Assembly: GCA_029565685.1 (NCBI GenBank)
Contig: JAKQNR010000035.1
Span: forward strand, 310,001-374,000
Direction: 5' to 3'
DNA from: a bacterium
Lineage (GTDB): Bacteria; Zhuqueibacterota; Zhuqueibacteria; Residuimicrobiales; Residuimicrobiaceae
Length of the DNA: 64,000 nucleotides
Under the pieces are notes generated by a model that did not search any database, was not told the origin of the DNA, and saw only the letters and a program-made list of their open reading frames with translations. Shown here piece after piece: positions 34,026-43,199 of the stretch (the first letter of the stretch is position 1; each line of letters starts with the position of its first letter). The position numbers and the translations under genes are program-made.

Positions 34026-34133
34026 GCACAGAGCCTTGCCTTTCCGCCCTTTTCATTCGCCTCGAGATTCTTCAGAGCTTTACGGAACGTTGCAGAAGAA
34101 AATGATGATCAGCGCTCGATCCAACATTCGACC

Positions 34134-36224
34134 CTACATCAACCCTCTTTTTTTCAGCAACGGTTCAATGTTCGGTTCGCGGCCGCGAAAGCGTTTATAC
34201 AGGGTCATCGCCTCCTCGCTGCCGCCGGCGCCGAGGATGTGCTTACGAAAGGCGGCGGCGTAGGTTTGATCAAACAGGCCGTTCTCTTTAAAGGCCTGAA
34301 AGGCATCTGCGTCAAGCACCTCTGCCCAGATGTAGGCGTAATAGCCCGACGAATAGCCGCCGGAAAAAATATGGCGGAAATAAGGACTGCGGTACCGTGA
34401 AGCGATCTCCGGGATCAGGCCGATGCGCGCCAGCGACTGCTGTTCAAAGAGCGTGGCATCATGCTCGATGGGTTCCCGCAGAGTGTGCCAGTCCATATCC
34501 AGATAGGAAGCGGCGAGATATTCGACCGTGGCAAAGCCCTGGTTAAATTGGCCTGATTGTTCGATTTTAGCGATCAGTTCGTCCGGCATGGCGGCGCCGC
34601 TCTGATAGTGTTTGGCATAGCTTCTAAGCACCTGAGGTTCAAACGCCCAGTTCTCCATGATCTGCGACGGCAGCTCGACAAAATCGCGGGCCACTGAGGT
34701 TCCGGCGATCATGGGATAGGTGCAATCGGAGAGCAGGCCGTGCAGGGCATGGCCGAACTCGTGAAACATGGTCTCGACCTCCTCGAGGCTGAGCAGCGCC
34801 GGCCTGTCGGCCGTGGGTTTGCTGAAATTGCCCACATTGACGATCACCGGCGTTTGCCGGCCGCCGAGTTTCTGTTGGCCGCGGTATTCGCTCATCCAGG
34901 CGCCGCCCCGTTTGCTGGCGCGCGGAAAATAGTCTACAAACAGCAGGCCGATGTGACGGCCGTCCGCCTCTTTCACCTCAAAGGCTCGCACATCCGGATG
35001 ATACACCGGGATATCCTTGCGCTCCGTAAAGGTGATGCCCCACAGCTTTTGCGCCACGCTAAAAACGCCGCTGCGCACGTTCTCCAGCTTGAAATATGGA
35101 CGCAACGCCTCTTCGTCCAGAGCATACTTTTCTCTTTTCACTTTTTCAGCATAATACCACCAATCCCATGGCTGCAGTTGGAAACCGCCTTTTTCCCGGT
35201 CGATAATCGCCTGCATGTCAGCGACCTCCCGGCGGCTGCGCTCCTTGGCCGGCCGCCACAGCTGGTCCAGCAGGGCGTAAACGTTTTCCGGCTTTTTCGC
35301 CATATTCTCTTCAAGCACGAAATCCGCATGACTGGGATAGCCGAGAAGGTTGGCTTTACGCACGCGCAGCGCGGCTATTTTGCTCAGGATCTTTTTATTG
35401 TCGTACTCATTGTCGTTGTCCCCGCGCCGAATATAGGCCTCATAGATCTGTCGGCGCAACGGACGGTTGTCGGCGTATTGCAGAAAAGGGAAGATGCTGG
35501 GCGCCTGCAGAGTGAAAACCCATTTGCCGCTATGGCCGCGCTCCTCAGCCGCTTCGGCCGCTGCGGCGACCATTGCCGGCGGCAGGCCGGCCAGATCGTC
35601 GGGCCGGCTGATGACCAGGCTGTAATCGTTGGTCTCCTTGAGCACATGGTCGCCGAACTTGAGCGTGAGCAGAGCCAGTTCCTGATTGATGGCGCGTAAC
35701 TGCTCTTGTTGTGCTCCCTCGAGATTGGCGCCGCCGCGGACAAACTCGCGATAATAGCGGGTAAGCACCATCTCTTGTTCCGCGGTCAGGCCGAGACTCT
35801 CCTTTTGTTCATAGACCGCCTTGATGCGCTGAAACAGCTTGGCGTTGAGGCGAATGTCGTCGCCATGGCTGGAGCGCAACGGCGACGCCTCCTCGGCGAT
35901 CTTTTGCAGCGCCTCGCTGGTCAGCGCCGAGGTCATATTGTCGAAAACATTGGTTACTCGAGTGAGCACACGGCCGCTGAGTTCGAGCGCATCGATGGTG
36001 TTGGCAAAGGTCGGGGGCTGAGGATTGTTGACGATGGCCGCGATCTCCTGCTGGTGCAGACGAATGCCCTCCTTGATCGCCGGCAGATAATGCTCGTTTT
36101 TGATTTTGCTGAAGGGCGGAACGCCAAAGGGGGTCTTGAACTCTTTGAGCAGGGGATTTTCCTGTGCCGCAGCGACGCTTTGGCAAAAAGTCAAGCACAA
36201 TATCGCGATCGCTATCTCTTTCAT
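34134..36224 (-). CDS. periplasmic M3-family metallopeptidase (peptidyl-dipeptidase Dcp / oligopeptidase A type)
   Basis: A 696-residue zinc peptidase with the M3 active-site motif HEFGHALH (His488, Glu489, His492); the third zinc ligand is a downstream Glu, probably in the DFVELPSQIMENW block. Other family blocks are FVDYFPRASKRGGAWM and YSSGYYAYIWAEVLDADAF. An N-terminal signal peptide (IAIAILCLTFCQSVAAA) places it in the periplasm, unlike cytoplasmic Dcp/OpdA of enterics. It should shorten imported peptides, releasing dipeptides. ATG 36224 is preferred over 36236 because AGGAAATCC lies just upstream. Transcribed alone, converging on the repeat-bearing interval. Confidence 0.93.
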   Translation of the reverse strand: MKEIAIAILCLTFCQSVAAAQENPLLKEFKTPFGVPPFSKIKNEHYLPAIKEGIRLHQQEIAAIVNNPQPPTFANTIDALELSGRVLTRVTNVFDNMTSALTSEALQKIAEEASPLRSSHGDDIRLNAKLFQRIKAVYEQKESLGLTAEQEMVLTRYYREFVRGGANLEGAQQEQLRAINQELALLTLKFGDHVLKETNDYSLVISRPDDLAGLPPAMVAAAAEAAEERGHSGKWVFTLQAPSIFPFLQYADNRPLRRQIYEAYIRRGDNDNEYDNKKILSKIAALRVRKANLLGYPSHADFVLEENMAKKPENVYALLDQLWRPAKERSRREVADMQAIIDREKGGFQLQPWDWWYYAEKVKREKYALDEEALRPYFKLENVRSGVFSVAQKLWGITFTERKDIPVYHPDVRAFEVKEADGRHIGLLFVDYFPRASKRGGAWMSEYRGQQKLGGRQTPVIVNVGNFSKPTADRPALLSLEEVETMFHEFGHALHGLLSDCTYPMIAGTSVARDFVELPSQIMENWAFEPQVLRSYAKHYQSGAAMPDELIAKIEQSGQFNQGFATVEYLAASYLDMDWHTLREPIEHDATLFEQQSLARIGLIPEIASRYRSPYFRHIFSGGYSSGYYAYIWAEVLDADAFQAFKENGLFDQTYAAAFRKHILGAGGSEEAMTLYKRFRGREPNIEPLLKKRGLM

Positions 36225-36417
36225 GGATTTCCTCACAATAGGTTAATACTCGAATCCTGAGCCCCAAACACACTCCGTTCTCAACCTCCCTTTGTAAAAG
36301 GCCGGCTCCGTCGTCGATCTTTTGCGATAATTCCTTCTTCTGTCGGCCGCAGGGCCGCCTGCAACAAGACTATCGCAGCCACAATAACCATCCTCATTCC
36401 CCAGTCGAACAATCAAG

Positions 36418-36657
36418 CTATAACTCTGCTATTTTTTTCCGTGGCCGATACTTGATCACATAAAAAGATCCCAGAATCAGCAGCAGCACGCCCCACCAGA
36501 TGTCCGCGTGCAGGTCCCATAGCCGCACCCGCGCGTCCGCCGGCGGCGGCGACAGCCAATGGAACAGACCGGCAGCCAGTATCAACAAACCATAGACCAA
36601 CACGATTCCACCGATAAAAAACCAGATCGGTATCTGTTTTTCATAATGGCTTTCCAT
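36418..36657 (-). CDS. small two-helix membrane protein downstream of the symporter
   Basis: A 79-residue protein with two hydrophobic helices (PIWFFIGGIVLVYGLLILAAGLF and WWGVLLLILGSFYVIKY) joined by a short polar loop and ending in a basic tail. It begins 7 bases after the symporter gene stop, so it is almost certainly co-translated and may be an accessory subunit of the transporter. No named family is recognised, though small proteins of this kind are common beside sodium:solute symporters. Confidence 0.75.
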   Translation of the reverse strand: MESHYEKQIPIWFFIGGIVLVYGLLILAAGLFHWLSPPPADARVRLWDLHADIWWGVLLLILGSFYVIKYRPRKKIAEL

Positions 36658-36664
36658 GACTTCC

Positions 36665-38803
36665 TCACCAGAAAAGTAGATTGACGGCGATCAACGCCAG
36701 GGCGACGACGCTGGCCCAAAAGACGGGTTTCTGATACCATGGACAGGGGGCCTCTTTGGGCCGCGGCGTAAGCCCCATCACCAGATTCTTCAGCTCTGCA
36801 TCGGACTTGGGTTTGGTAAATAGACTCACCATCACGGTGATCAACACACACACCACCAACGACCACCAGCCGCTGTACATGTTCACGGCCATGGGCTTGG
36901 CCTTTTCTGAACGCGCGATCACCTTGGCATGATCCGGATTGAAGGCAGCCGGCGCAAAGCGTTTGGAAATCAAGGTCGAATGAACCTCCACTCCCGGCTT
37001 CAGATAGACCAGCACGCCCTCGACGCCGAACTGATGTTTCTCCCGGGAATCCGCCATCACCACCTCGGGCGCGAGGATCTGCACTGGAGTGTCGACGTTT
37101 TTCATCGGCACTGTGACCGGCAGCGCCACAGGTGCGTCTTTCACCGTGACCGCTTGTCCAGGATCAAATCCCGGCACCGGCACATTGACCAGATCCACAC
37201 GGCCGCTTTCGACTACGATCAGCGACAGCGCTTCCGAGCCGCCCTGTTCCATCGTCTCCATACTCACCACCGCCCCCGGCGCCAGCGTCGCCTTGGGTTG
37301 CGGTTTATAGCCGTCCGGAAAGGTGTGCACATACGCCCACATGCTGATGGAAAACAAAATGGCGATTAAAAATCCCCAGAAACCGCCGGCCGGCGTCGCT
37401 CGTTTCCACAACATGCCAAGGATCACGGTTCCGAACAGAGGCACGATGAAAAAGAAAACCAGGACCTGCAGATACTCGAGGATGTTGGAAAAGTAGAACA
37501 GAGAATAAGCGGTAAGGATGGAGATCAGAATGCCGATTACCGAACTCCAGCGCCCCATGGCCAGATAGTGTCGATCCGTGGCCTTTTTGTTGAGCAAAGG
37601 TTTATAGACATCATAGGTCCAGACCGTGGCAAAGGCGCTGACGTTTCCGGCCATGCCGGACATAAAACCGGCGATCATGGCCGTCACGCCAAGCCCGAGC
37701 AGACCCGGCCCGAGATACTGGCCCATGAGCAATGGCAGCACATCGTTGAACGTATGATGGGTGATGCCCGCGCGCGGATCGCTCTCCGGCACCAGAACCA
37801 TGGTGGAGCCGTCGGGATTGAAAAGAACCGCCAATCCCAGCAGGCCCGGAATGGTGACGATGAGCGGCACCAGCATCTTGAGCGCCGCGCCGATGAGCGT
37901 TCCGTTCTGCGCCGAACGAAGGTCCTTGGCCACGATGACGCGCTGAACCTGGAGAAAATCCGTGCACCAGTAACCGAATCCCACCGCAATGCCAAAGCCA
38001 AAGATCATGCCGAACCAATCGATGCCCATGGGATTGCTGGCAAAAGAGCCCAGATTGCGCCACAGGCTGGTAAAGTCGGCGTTCTGCACCGTCGGATGGA
38101 TGACCGCCACGTTTTTCTGTATGGTGGCCATCAGGTTGTTCCAGCCGCCGGCGTCTATAAGACCGAGGATGGGAATGAGCAGCGATCCCAACCAGATGAG
38201 AAAAAACTGCAGCACTTCGTTGAACACAGCGGACAGCAGCCCGCCTAGGGTTACATAGATAGCCACGGTGATCGAGGCCACCCAGATGCTGACGTTCATA
38301 TCCCAGCCCAGCAGCAAGTTCAATATTTTCGCCATGGCGAACATACTGGCGCCGCTGACAGCAACAGTCATAAAACTGAAAGAGATGCCGGCGACCGAGC
38401 GCGCCCCTTCCCCATAACGCATCTGCAGATAGCCGGGAACCGAGTGCGTACGGGAGATATAGTAAAAGGGCATCATCACCACGGCGAGAAACAGAATCGC
38501 CGGAATGGCGCCGATGAGATAGGCGTGCGCGCCCAACATGCCGTACTGATAGGCCATGGCGCTCCAGCCCATGGTCTCCAGAGAACTGAGGTTGGCGGAG
38601 ATAAAGCTGAGTCCGGCGATCCAGGCCGTCATCTTTCTGCCGGCGAGGAAAAAATCCTCACCCGTGCCGGCGAATTTTTTCAGATAAAAGCCGATGGCCA
38701 GCACAACGAAAAAATAGATCACGATGATAAACAGATCGATGGGGCTCAATCGCAGCAAGCTGGAGGCGCCCGCTGAAGCGCTGAGAATCGAAAATAAAAC
38801 CAT
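36665..38803 (-). CDS. sodium:solute symporter (SSS family) with a C-terminal insert
   Basis: A 712-residue inner-membrane transporter of the SSS/SGLT family. The N-terminal 490 residues have the usual helices and motifs: PIDLFIIVIYFFVVLAIGFY, GTGEDFFLAGRKMTAWIAGLS, FISANLSSLETMG, GFGYWCTDFLQVQR (typical of the sugar/inositol branch), and AGFMSGMAGNVSAFATVW. Between about residues 500 and 640 a hydrophilic, Val/Pro-rich segment of about 140 residues interrupts the membrane part, followed by two more helices. Normal members are 500-550 residues long without it. Nearby glycosidases suggest a sugar substrate. Start ATG 38803. Confidence 0.92.
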   Translation of the reverse strand: MVLFSILSASAGASSLLRLSPIDLFIIVIYFFVVLAIGFYLKKFAGTGEDFFLAGRKMTAWIAGLSFISANLSSLETMGWSAMAYQYGMLGAHAYLIGAIPAILFLAVVMMPFYYISRTHSVPGYLQMRYGEGARSVAGISFSFMTVAVSGASMFAMAKILNLLLGWDMNVSIWVASITVAIYVTLGGLLSAVFNEVLQFFLIWLGSLLIPILGLIDAGGWNNLMATIQKNVAVIHPTVQNADFTSLWRNLGSFASNPMGIDWFGMIFGFGIAVGFGYWCTDFLQVQRVIVAKDLRSAQNGTLIGAALKMLVPLIVTIPGLLGLAVLFNPDGSTMVLVPESDPRAGITHHTFNDVLPLLMGQYLGPGLLGLGVTAMIAGFMSGMAGNVSAFATVWTYDVYKPLLNKKATDRHYLAMGRWSSVIGILISILTAYSLFYFSNILEYLQVLVFFFIVPLFGTVILGMLWKRATPAGGFWGFLIAILFSISMWAYVHTFPDGYKPQPKATLAPGAVVSMETMEQGGSEALSLIVVESGRVDLVNVPVPGFDPGQAVTVKDAPVALPVTVPMKNVDTPVQILAPEVVMADSREKHQFGVEGVLVYLKPGVEVHSTLISKRFAPAAFNPDHAKVIARSEKAKPMAVNMYSGWWSLVVCVLITVMVSLFTKPKSDAELKNLVMGLTPRPKEAPCPWYQKPVFWASVVALALIAVNLLFW

Positions 38804-39109
38804 GGCAGCTCTCGCGTAAGGGGTACGATTGTTTTACAGTCAATGTAGGGATTACTTGAAAAAGTTAAAAGGTTTTTTTACAATTTGCTTGCGATTGTGC
38901 GCGAGTTTAATTACACTATCGACAAACAAACAGAGGGCGCTGGGCCGTAAAAAGCGATCAGGTCGGCTGGGCTCCCCGGGAGGCTGCTGCCATGCACCTT
39001 CGGCATAGGCCGAGATCGATTGTCTCTCTGCCGCCGTAGATCATAGCGACACCGAAAAGTTTTCGCCCGATTCGACAGCACATGGAGCGTTCATTTTTTG
39101 AGGAAATTT
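38804..39109. other. divergent intergenic region between symporter and mannosidase genes
   Basis: About 300 bases separating oppositely transcribed genes; it should hold both promoters. The stretch near 38870-38930 is AT-rich (AAAAGGTTTTTTTACAATTTG) but gave no convincing -35/-10 pair. No gene, repeat or riboswitch was recognised. Confidence 0.4.
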
Positions 39110-42100
39110 ATGAAACGTATTTTTCTCGGCCTACTCTGCTTTTCCGCCCTGGCCGTGGGGGCCGGCCCACATACCCTGCCCCTGCGCGACAATGGCACAG
39201 TGGTGGCCTGGCTCGTGGCGTTGCCCCTGCCCAACGATCAGGTCGATATTCCAGGGAGGGGCTGCTCAGGTTTCTACATCGATTGGCTGACCGCAATGGG
39301 CGGTGAGGCTGCAGCCATGCCGCAAGAAGGAGAACGCCTCGCCATTGCACCGGACAAATCCATCGCCTGGCAGCCGGTCTATACCGACAGTTCAGGGATA
39401 ATCGATTTTCTCACTCTGAGCGGCGGGAGCAGCGACGGCCCGGCCGTGGCCTATGCGTTTTGCGTCATCCACTCGCCGTCTGCGCGAAAAGTGACGTTGC
39501 ATGTCGGCAGCGACGACGCCATTCGTTTATGGGTGAATCGGGATCTGGTGCTCGATCATCACATCCATCGCCGGCTGATTCCGGGAGAAGAACAAATCAC
39601 CGTTTCCCTGGTGAAGGGCGAAAATCGCATTCTCGCAAAAATCGGTCAGGCTGGCGGCAATTGGGGTTTTCATTTTGCGCTCAGCCCCTCCCAGAGCCCA
39701 TCCTGCGCCGGCGCCATCACAATGCAGAATCCACCCAAGACGAAAATATTCAGCGCCTGCTTAAAGCCGACCGCTCTGCGGGTAAAAACCACGGCCGGTG
39801 AGCGGCAGAAAGCCAGATTGGAGATCATCACGGCAGGCGTTTCCAACAGTGTCTGCAAAATATCTAAAGCAGAGTGGCCGACGCCTGTCAGCGTCAAACT
39901 CGGCTCATTGCCGGCGGGAAAATGCTATCGCGATGTTCTGCTGCCGATTTCAACCTCCGCAGAACCGGTACAAGCCGTGATCACATCCGGGGCAGAACTA
40001 TATACCCTGCCCGCTGTCCCGGCGTCAGCCATGAAGCCGTGGACGGTTTATCTGGTTCAACACGTTCATACCGATATCGGCTATACCCGTCCGCAGACGG
40101 AAATTTTGCCGGAGCACCTGCGTTACATCGATTATGCCCTGGATTTTTGCGATCTGACGGATTCTTATCCCGAGGACAGCCGGTTCCGCTGGACTTGCGA
40201 AACCTCCTGGGCAGTGCGCGAGTATCTCGCCTGCCGGCCGCAAAAACAGATCGACCGCTTGAGGAAGCGCATTGCCGAAGGCCGCATCGAGGTGACCGGC
40301 ATGTTCCTCAACATGTCCGATATCGCCGATGAAACCATACTGGCCGCTTCGTTGCAGCCGCTGACAGAATGCCGAAACGTTCTGCAGGCGCCTATCGTCA
40401 GCGCCATGCAAAACGATGTCAACGGCCTGGCTTGGTGTCTGGCGGATTACTTGAACGAAGCGGGGATTCGCTATGTCTCCATGGGCATCAACAAAACCCG
40501 CTCCCTGCTGCCCTTCGACCGTCCCACCGCTTTCTGGTGGGAGTCGCCTTCTGGAAGAAGAGTGCTGGCTTGGCGTCCGGACCATTATCACACCGGCAAT
40601 TTTTTCCAGATCCACCAGGGCAGACTCGATCTGTTTGAACCGTTGCTGTTGGATTATCTGCAGTCGCTGGAACAAAACGGCTATCCATTTGATCGTATCG
40701 CTGTGCAGTATTCCGGCTACCACACTGACAATTCGCCGCCGGCCATGATCGAGTGCGACTTGGTCAAAGCCTGGAACGAAAAATACGTTTCGCCGAAACT
40801 GCGCATCGCCACTGTCCGCGAATTTCTCGATTATGTCGCCGCTCATCACAGCGATCAATTGCCGGTGCATCGACAGGCCTGGCCCGATTGGTGGACCGAT
40901 GGATTCGGCTCAGCGGCGCGGGAGACCGCCGCCGCCCGGCAGATGCAGATCGCGATGCAGGTCAATCAAGGTTTGCTGGCCATGGCGCGGCTGCAGGATT
41001 CGCCGCTGCCCGCAGGCATCGAAGGCCGCATTCGGCTGGCCACGGATGCCCTGCTGTTCTACGACGAACACACCTTCGGCGCCGCCGAGAGCATCAGCGA
41101 CCCTCTGGCGGAGAACACGATGATTCAGTGGGGCGAAAAATCCTCCTACGCATGGGAGGGCGTCAAGCGAACCACCATGCTGCGCGAGGAATGCATGGGG
41201 TTGCTGCAGAATTCGATCCCACGCAGCCAGGCGCCGACGATCGCGGTGTTCAACACCTTGAACTGGCCGCGCTCAGGCCTGATCGAAACTTTTATCGACA
41301 ACGAAATGCTGCCGGTCGACCAAAGTTTCCGCATCATCGACGCGGAGACCGGCGAAAGCGTGCCGGCACAAAGACTGACCGGCCGCCATGAAGGCGCCTA
41401 TTGGGCGCTGTGGGCCAAGGAGGTGCCGGCGCTGGGTTTTAAATGCTACCGCATCATCTCGCTGGATGAAAAGGTTAAAACCCGCCCACCGCAGCCAAAA
41501 GACGAGCCGGTGATGGAAAACGCTTTCTATCGCCTGCAGGTGGATCCTCATACCGGCGCCGTTCGCTCGCTGCTGGACAAAGAAACCGGCGCCGAGCTGG
41601 TCGATGGCAATAGTCCATGGCAGCTCGGACAATTCATCTATGAAAAGCTGAATGGAGATCGAAACACCTTTCGCGGTGAATTTCTTCGCTCTTCGCTGCA
41701 GGACGTAAAGGTTGAATCTCAGGCCGAAGGACCGGTGTGGAAAAGTTTGCTCATCAAAGGAGAAGCTGAAGGGCTGCAGCCTGGTTCCGGTTTTCAATGC
41801 GAGGTTCGGCTGTATGAAACGGAGAAACGAATTGAACTGATCTACAGAGGCCGTAAACTGCCGGTCAACGCGCCCGAAGCCGTCTATATCGCCTTTCCGT
41901 TCGCCCTGCAGAACAGCCGCACGCTCTATGAATGCCAGGGCGGCATGGTCACCCCGGGCGTCGGTCAAATTCCCCGCTCTGCGTCCGATTGGCAGGCGAT
42001 ACAGAATTATGCACTGCTGCAAGGACAGGAGGGCCAGATCGTCTGGGGCAGCCTCGACATCCCGTTGGTGCAACTGGGCGACCTCAATTTAGGCAAATGG

Positions 42101-42583
42101 ATGGAAAGGACGGAGATAAAAACGCCGCACCTTTACTCGTGGGTGATGAACAACTACTGGTTCACCAATTTTCTTGCCAAACAAGAAGGCGAACTGGTCT
42201 GGCGCTATTATCTGACCTCTCACCCTGATCGCAATCCGGCGGCGGCCGCGCGTTTCGGCTGGGGCTCAGCCGTGCCGCTGGCGGTCCGTGTGCTTGCGCC
42301 CGGCGCCGCCGCAAAGCAAAAACCGAGTTTTTCCGGCCTGGCCGACTGGCCGGAAAATATATTGATGGTGAGCAGCCGGCCGGCACGAACCGGCAACGGC
42401 ATAGTGCTGCAACTGCGCGAGACGGCAGGCAGAGCAGCCAGCCTGCCGGTTGAAAATCTGCTCAGTGCAAAAAAAATGACCAGTGCTGCAATCATCAATG
42501 CACTGGAAGAAAACGTGCAGCCGGTCCATCGACAGATCGATTTCATGCCCTATCAAATGAAAATGGTTAAAGTAGAGTGGTGA
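39110..42583 (+). CDS. secreted GH38-family alpha-mannosidase
   Basis: A 1157-residue exported glycosidase (signal peptide to about residue 19). Residues 20-300 are beta-rich accessory sequence (VTLHVGSDDAIRLWVNRDLV resembles a carbohydrate-binding jelly roll). The GH38 catalytic domain starts at VYLVQHVHTDIGYT (zinc ligands His318 and Asp322 expected) and has the predicted nucleophile Asp436 in MQNDVNGLAW; FDRIAVQYSGYHTDNSPP and the helical QVNQGLLAM…DEHTFGAAES region follow, then the beta-sandwich C-terminal half (FYRLQVDPHTGAVRSLLDKETG, a GH38 signature). It removes alpha-mannose from glycans in the periplasm or outside. ATG 39110 follows TTGAGGAAATTT; TTG 39098 is rejected. Confidence 0.9.
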   Translation: MKRIFLGLLCFSALAVGAGPHTLPLRDNGTVVAWLVALPLPNDQVDIPGRGCSGFYIDWLTAMGGEAAAMPQEGERLAIAPDKSIAWQPVYTDSSGIIDFLTLSGGSSDGPAVAYAFCVIHSPSARKVTLHVGSDDAIRLWVNRDLVLDHHIHRRLIPGEEQITVSLVKGENRILAKIGQAGGNWGFHFALSPSQSPSCAGAITMQNPPKTKIFSACLKPTALRVKTTAGERQKARLEIITAGVSNSVCKISKAEWPTPVSVKLGSLPAGKCYRDVLLPISTSAEPVQAVITSGAELYTLPAVPASAMKPWTVYLVQHVHTDIGYTRPQTEILPEHLRYIDYALDFCDLTDSYPEDSRFRWTCETSWAVREYLACRPQKQIDRLRKRIAEGRIEVTGMFLNMSDIADETILAASLQPLTECRNVLQAPIVSAMQNDVNGLAWCLADYLNEAGIRYVSMGINKTRSLLPFDRPTAFWWESPSGRRVLAWRPDHYHTGNFFQIHQGRLDLFEPLLLDYLQSLEQNGYPFDRIAVQYSGYHTDNSPPAMIECDLVKAWNEKYVSPKLRIATVREFLDYVAAHHSDQLPVHRQAWPDWWTDGFGSAARETAAARQMQIAMQVNQGLLAMARLQDSPLPAGIEGRIRLATDALLFYDEHTFGAAESISDPLAENTMIQWGEKSSYAWEGVKRTTMLREECMGLLQNSIPRSQAPTIAVFNTLNWPRSGLIETFIDNEMLPVDQSFRIIDAETGESVPAQRLTGRHEGAYWALWAKEVPALGFKCYRIISLDEKVKTRPPQPKDEPVMENAFYRLQVDPHTGAVRSLLDKETGAELVDGNSPWQLGQFIYEKLNGDRNTFRGEFLRSSLQDVKVESQAEGPVWKSLLIKGEAEGLQPGSGFQCEVRLYETEKRIELIYRGRKLPVNAPEAVYIAFPFALQNSRTLYECQGGMVTPGVGQIPRSASDWQAIQNYALLQGQEGQIVWGSLDIPLVQLGDLNLGKWMERTEIKTPHLYSWVMNNYWFTNFLAKQEGELVWRYYLTSHPDRNPAAAARFGWGSAVPLAVRVLAPGAAAKQKPSFSGLADWPENILMVSSRPARTGNGIVLQLRETAGRAASLPVENLLSAKKMTSAAIINALEENVQPVHRQIDFMPYQMKMVKVEW

Positions 42584-42661
42584 CCGGTTGCAGCTGAAGC
42601 TTCCCGCTTTGGCATCAACCTAATCAGAATCATTGCGTCGGGAATCCAGAAAGGATAAGCC

Positions 42662-43120
42662 ATGCGTTGTGCACAATGCGACAAAGAGTATCCATCCAAA
42701 TACTATTTTAAAACCGAGACTCTCTGCCTGGATTGCTACAATAGGATGGATTCCGAAGCCCGTAAGCAGGCGATCCGCCGAGACCTGATGAAGCATCCCA
42801 TGACTTCTACTACGTTTACAATCGAAGGCTATAGAATCACCCGTCAATTGGGCGTGGTGCGCGGCATCACTGTACGATCACGATCCATTTTCGGCACAAT
42901 CGGCGGCGCCCTGCAGACGCTGGTCGGAGGCAATATTCCGTTGTTCACCGAACTATGCGAAAAAACCCGTGAAGAAGCTTTCGAAATTATGGCCGAGCAT
43001 GCGGAACAGATCGGCGCCAACGCCATCGTCGGCGTACGCTACGACACCACTGAGTTGATGGACGGAGTGACCGAAGTGCTCTGCTATGGAACGGCCGTGA
43101 TGGTAGAGCCGCTCGCATGA
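42662..43120 (+). CDS. YbjQ/UPF0145-family protein with N-terminal zinc ribbon
   Basis: A 152-residue cytoplasmic protein. Residues 1-30 carry a zinc-ribbon-like pattern, CAQC then CLDC. From about residue 50 there is a complete YbjQ (DUF74) domain: YRITRQLGVVRGITVRSRS, EEAFEIMAEHAEQIGANAIVGVRYDT and VTEVLCYGTAVMVEP. YbjQ proteins form pentamers of uncertain function; heavy-metal binding was proposed. ATG follows AAAGGATAAGCC. It lies between the mannosidase and the amidase on the same strand with short gaps. Confidence 0.85.
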   Translation: MRCAQCDKEYPSKYYFKTETLCLDCYNRMDSEARKQAIRRDLMKHPMTSTTFTIEGYRITRQLGVVRGITVRSRSIFGTIGGALQTLVGGNIPLFTELCEKTREEAFEIMAEHAEQIGANAIVGVRYDTTELMDGVTEVLCYGTAVMVEPLA

Positions 43121-43199
43121 TTGTCTTGCAGAAACGGATTTCTCGACGCCTGCGGCGTAATTTTCGCATGCGTCTCCGCCCAACGTAGGAAGGTATGGT

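Larger units (their letters stand above)
33545..34133. other. 589-base non-coding, partly AT-rich interval
   Basis: No gene is supported between the ABC ATPase and the convergent peptidase gene. Short frames here lack ribosome binding sites and family motifs. The middle (about 33780-33930) is much richer in A and T than its neighbours and contains two perfect inverted repeats and a direct repeat of AATTTTGGA (33781-33789 and 33814-33822). The right part contains a probable dispersed repeat. These are listed separately. Confidence 0.6.

Noticed and set aside
34740..35699. 319-codon plus-strand frame inside the M3 peptidase gene
   Set aside because: Shadow of the conserved minus-strand peptidase.
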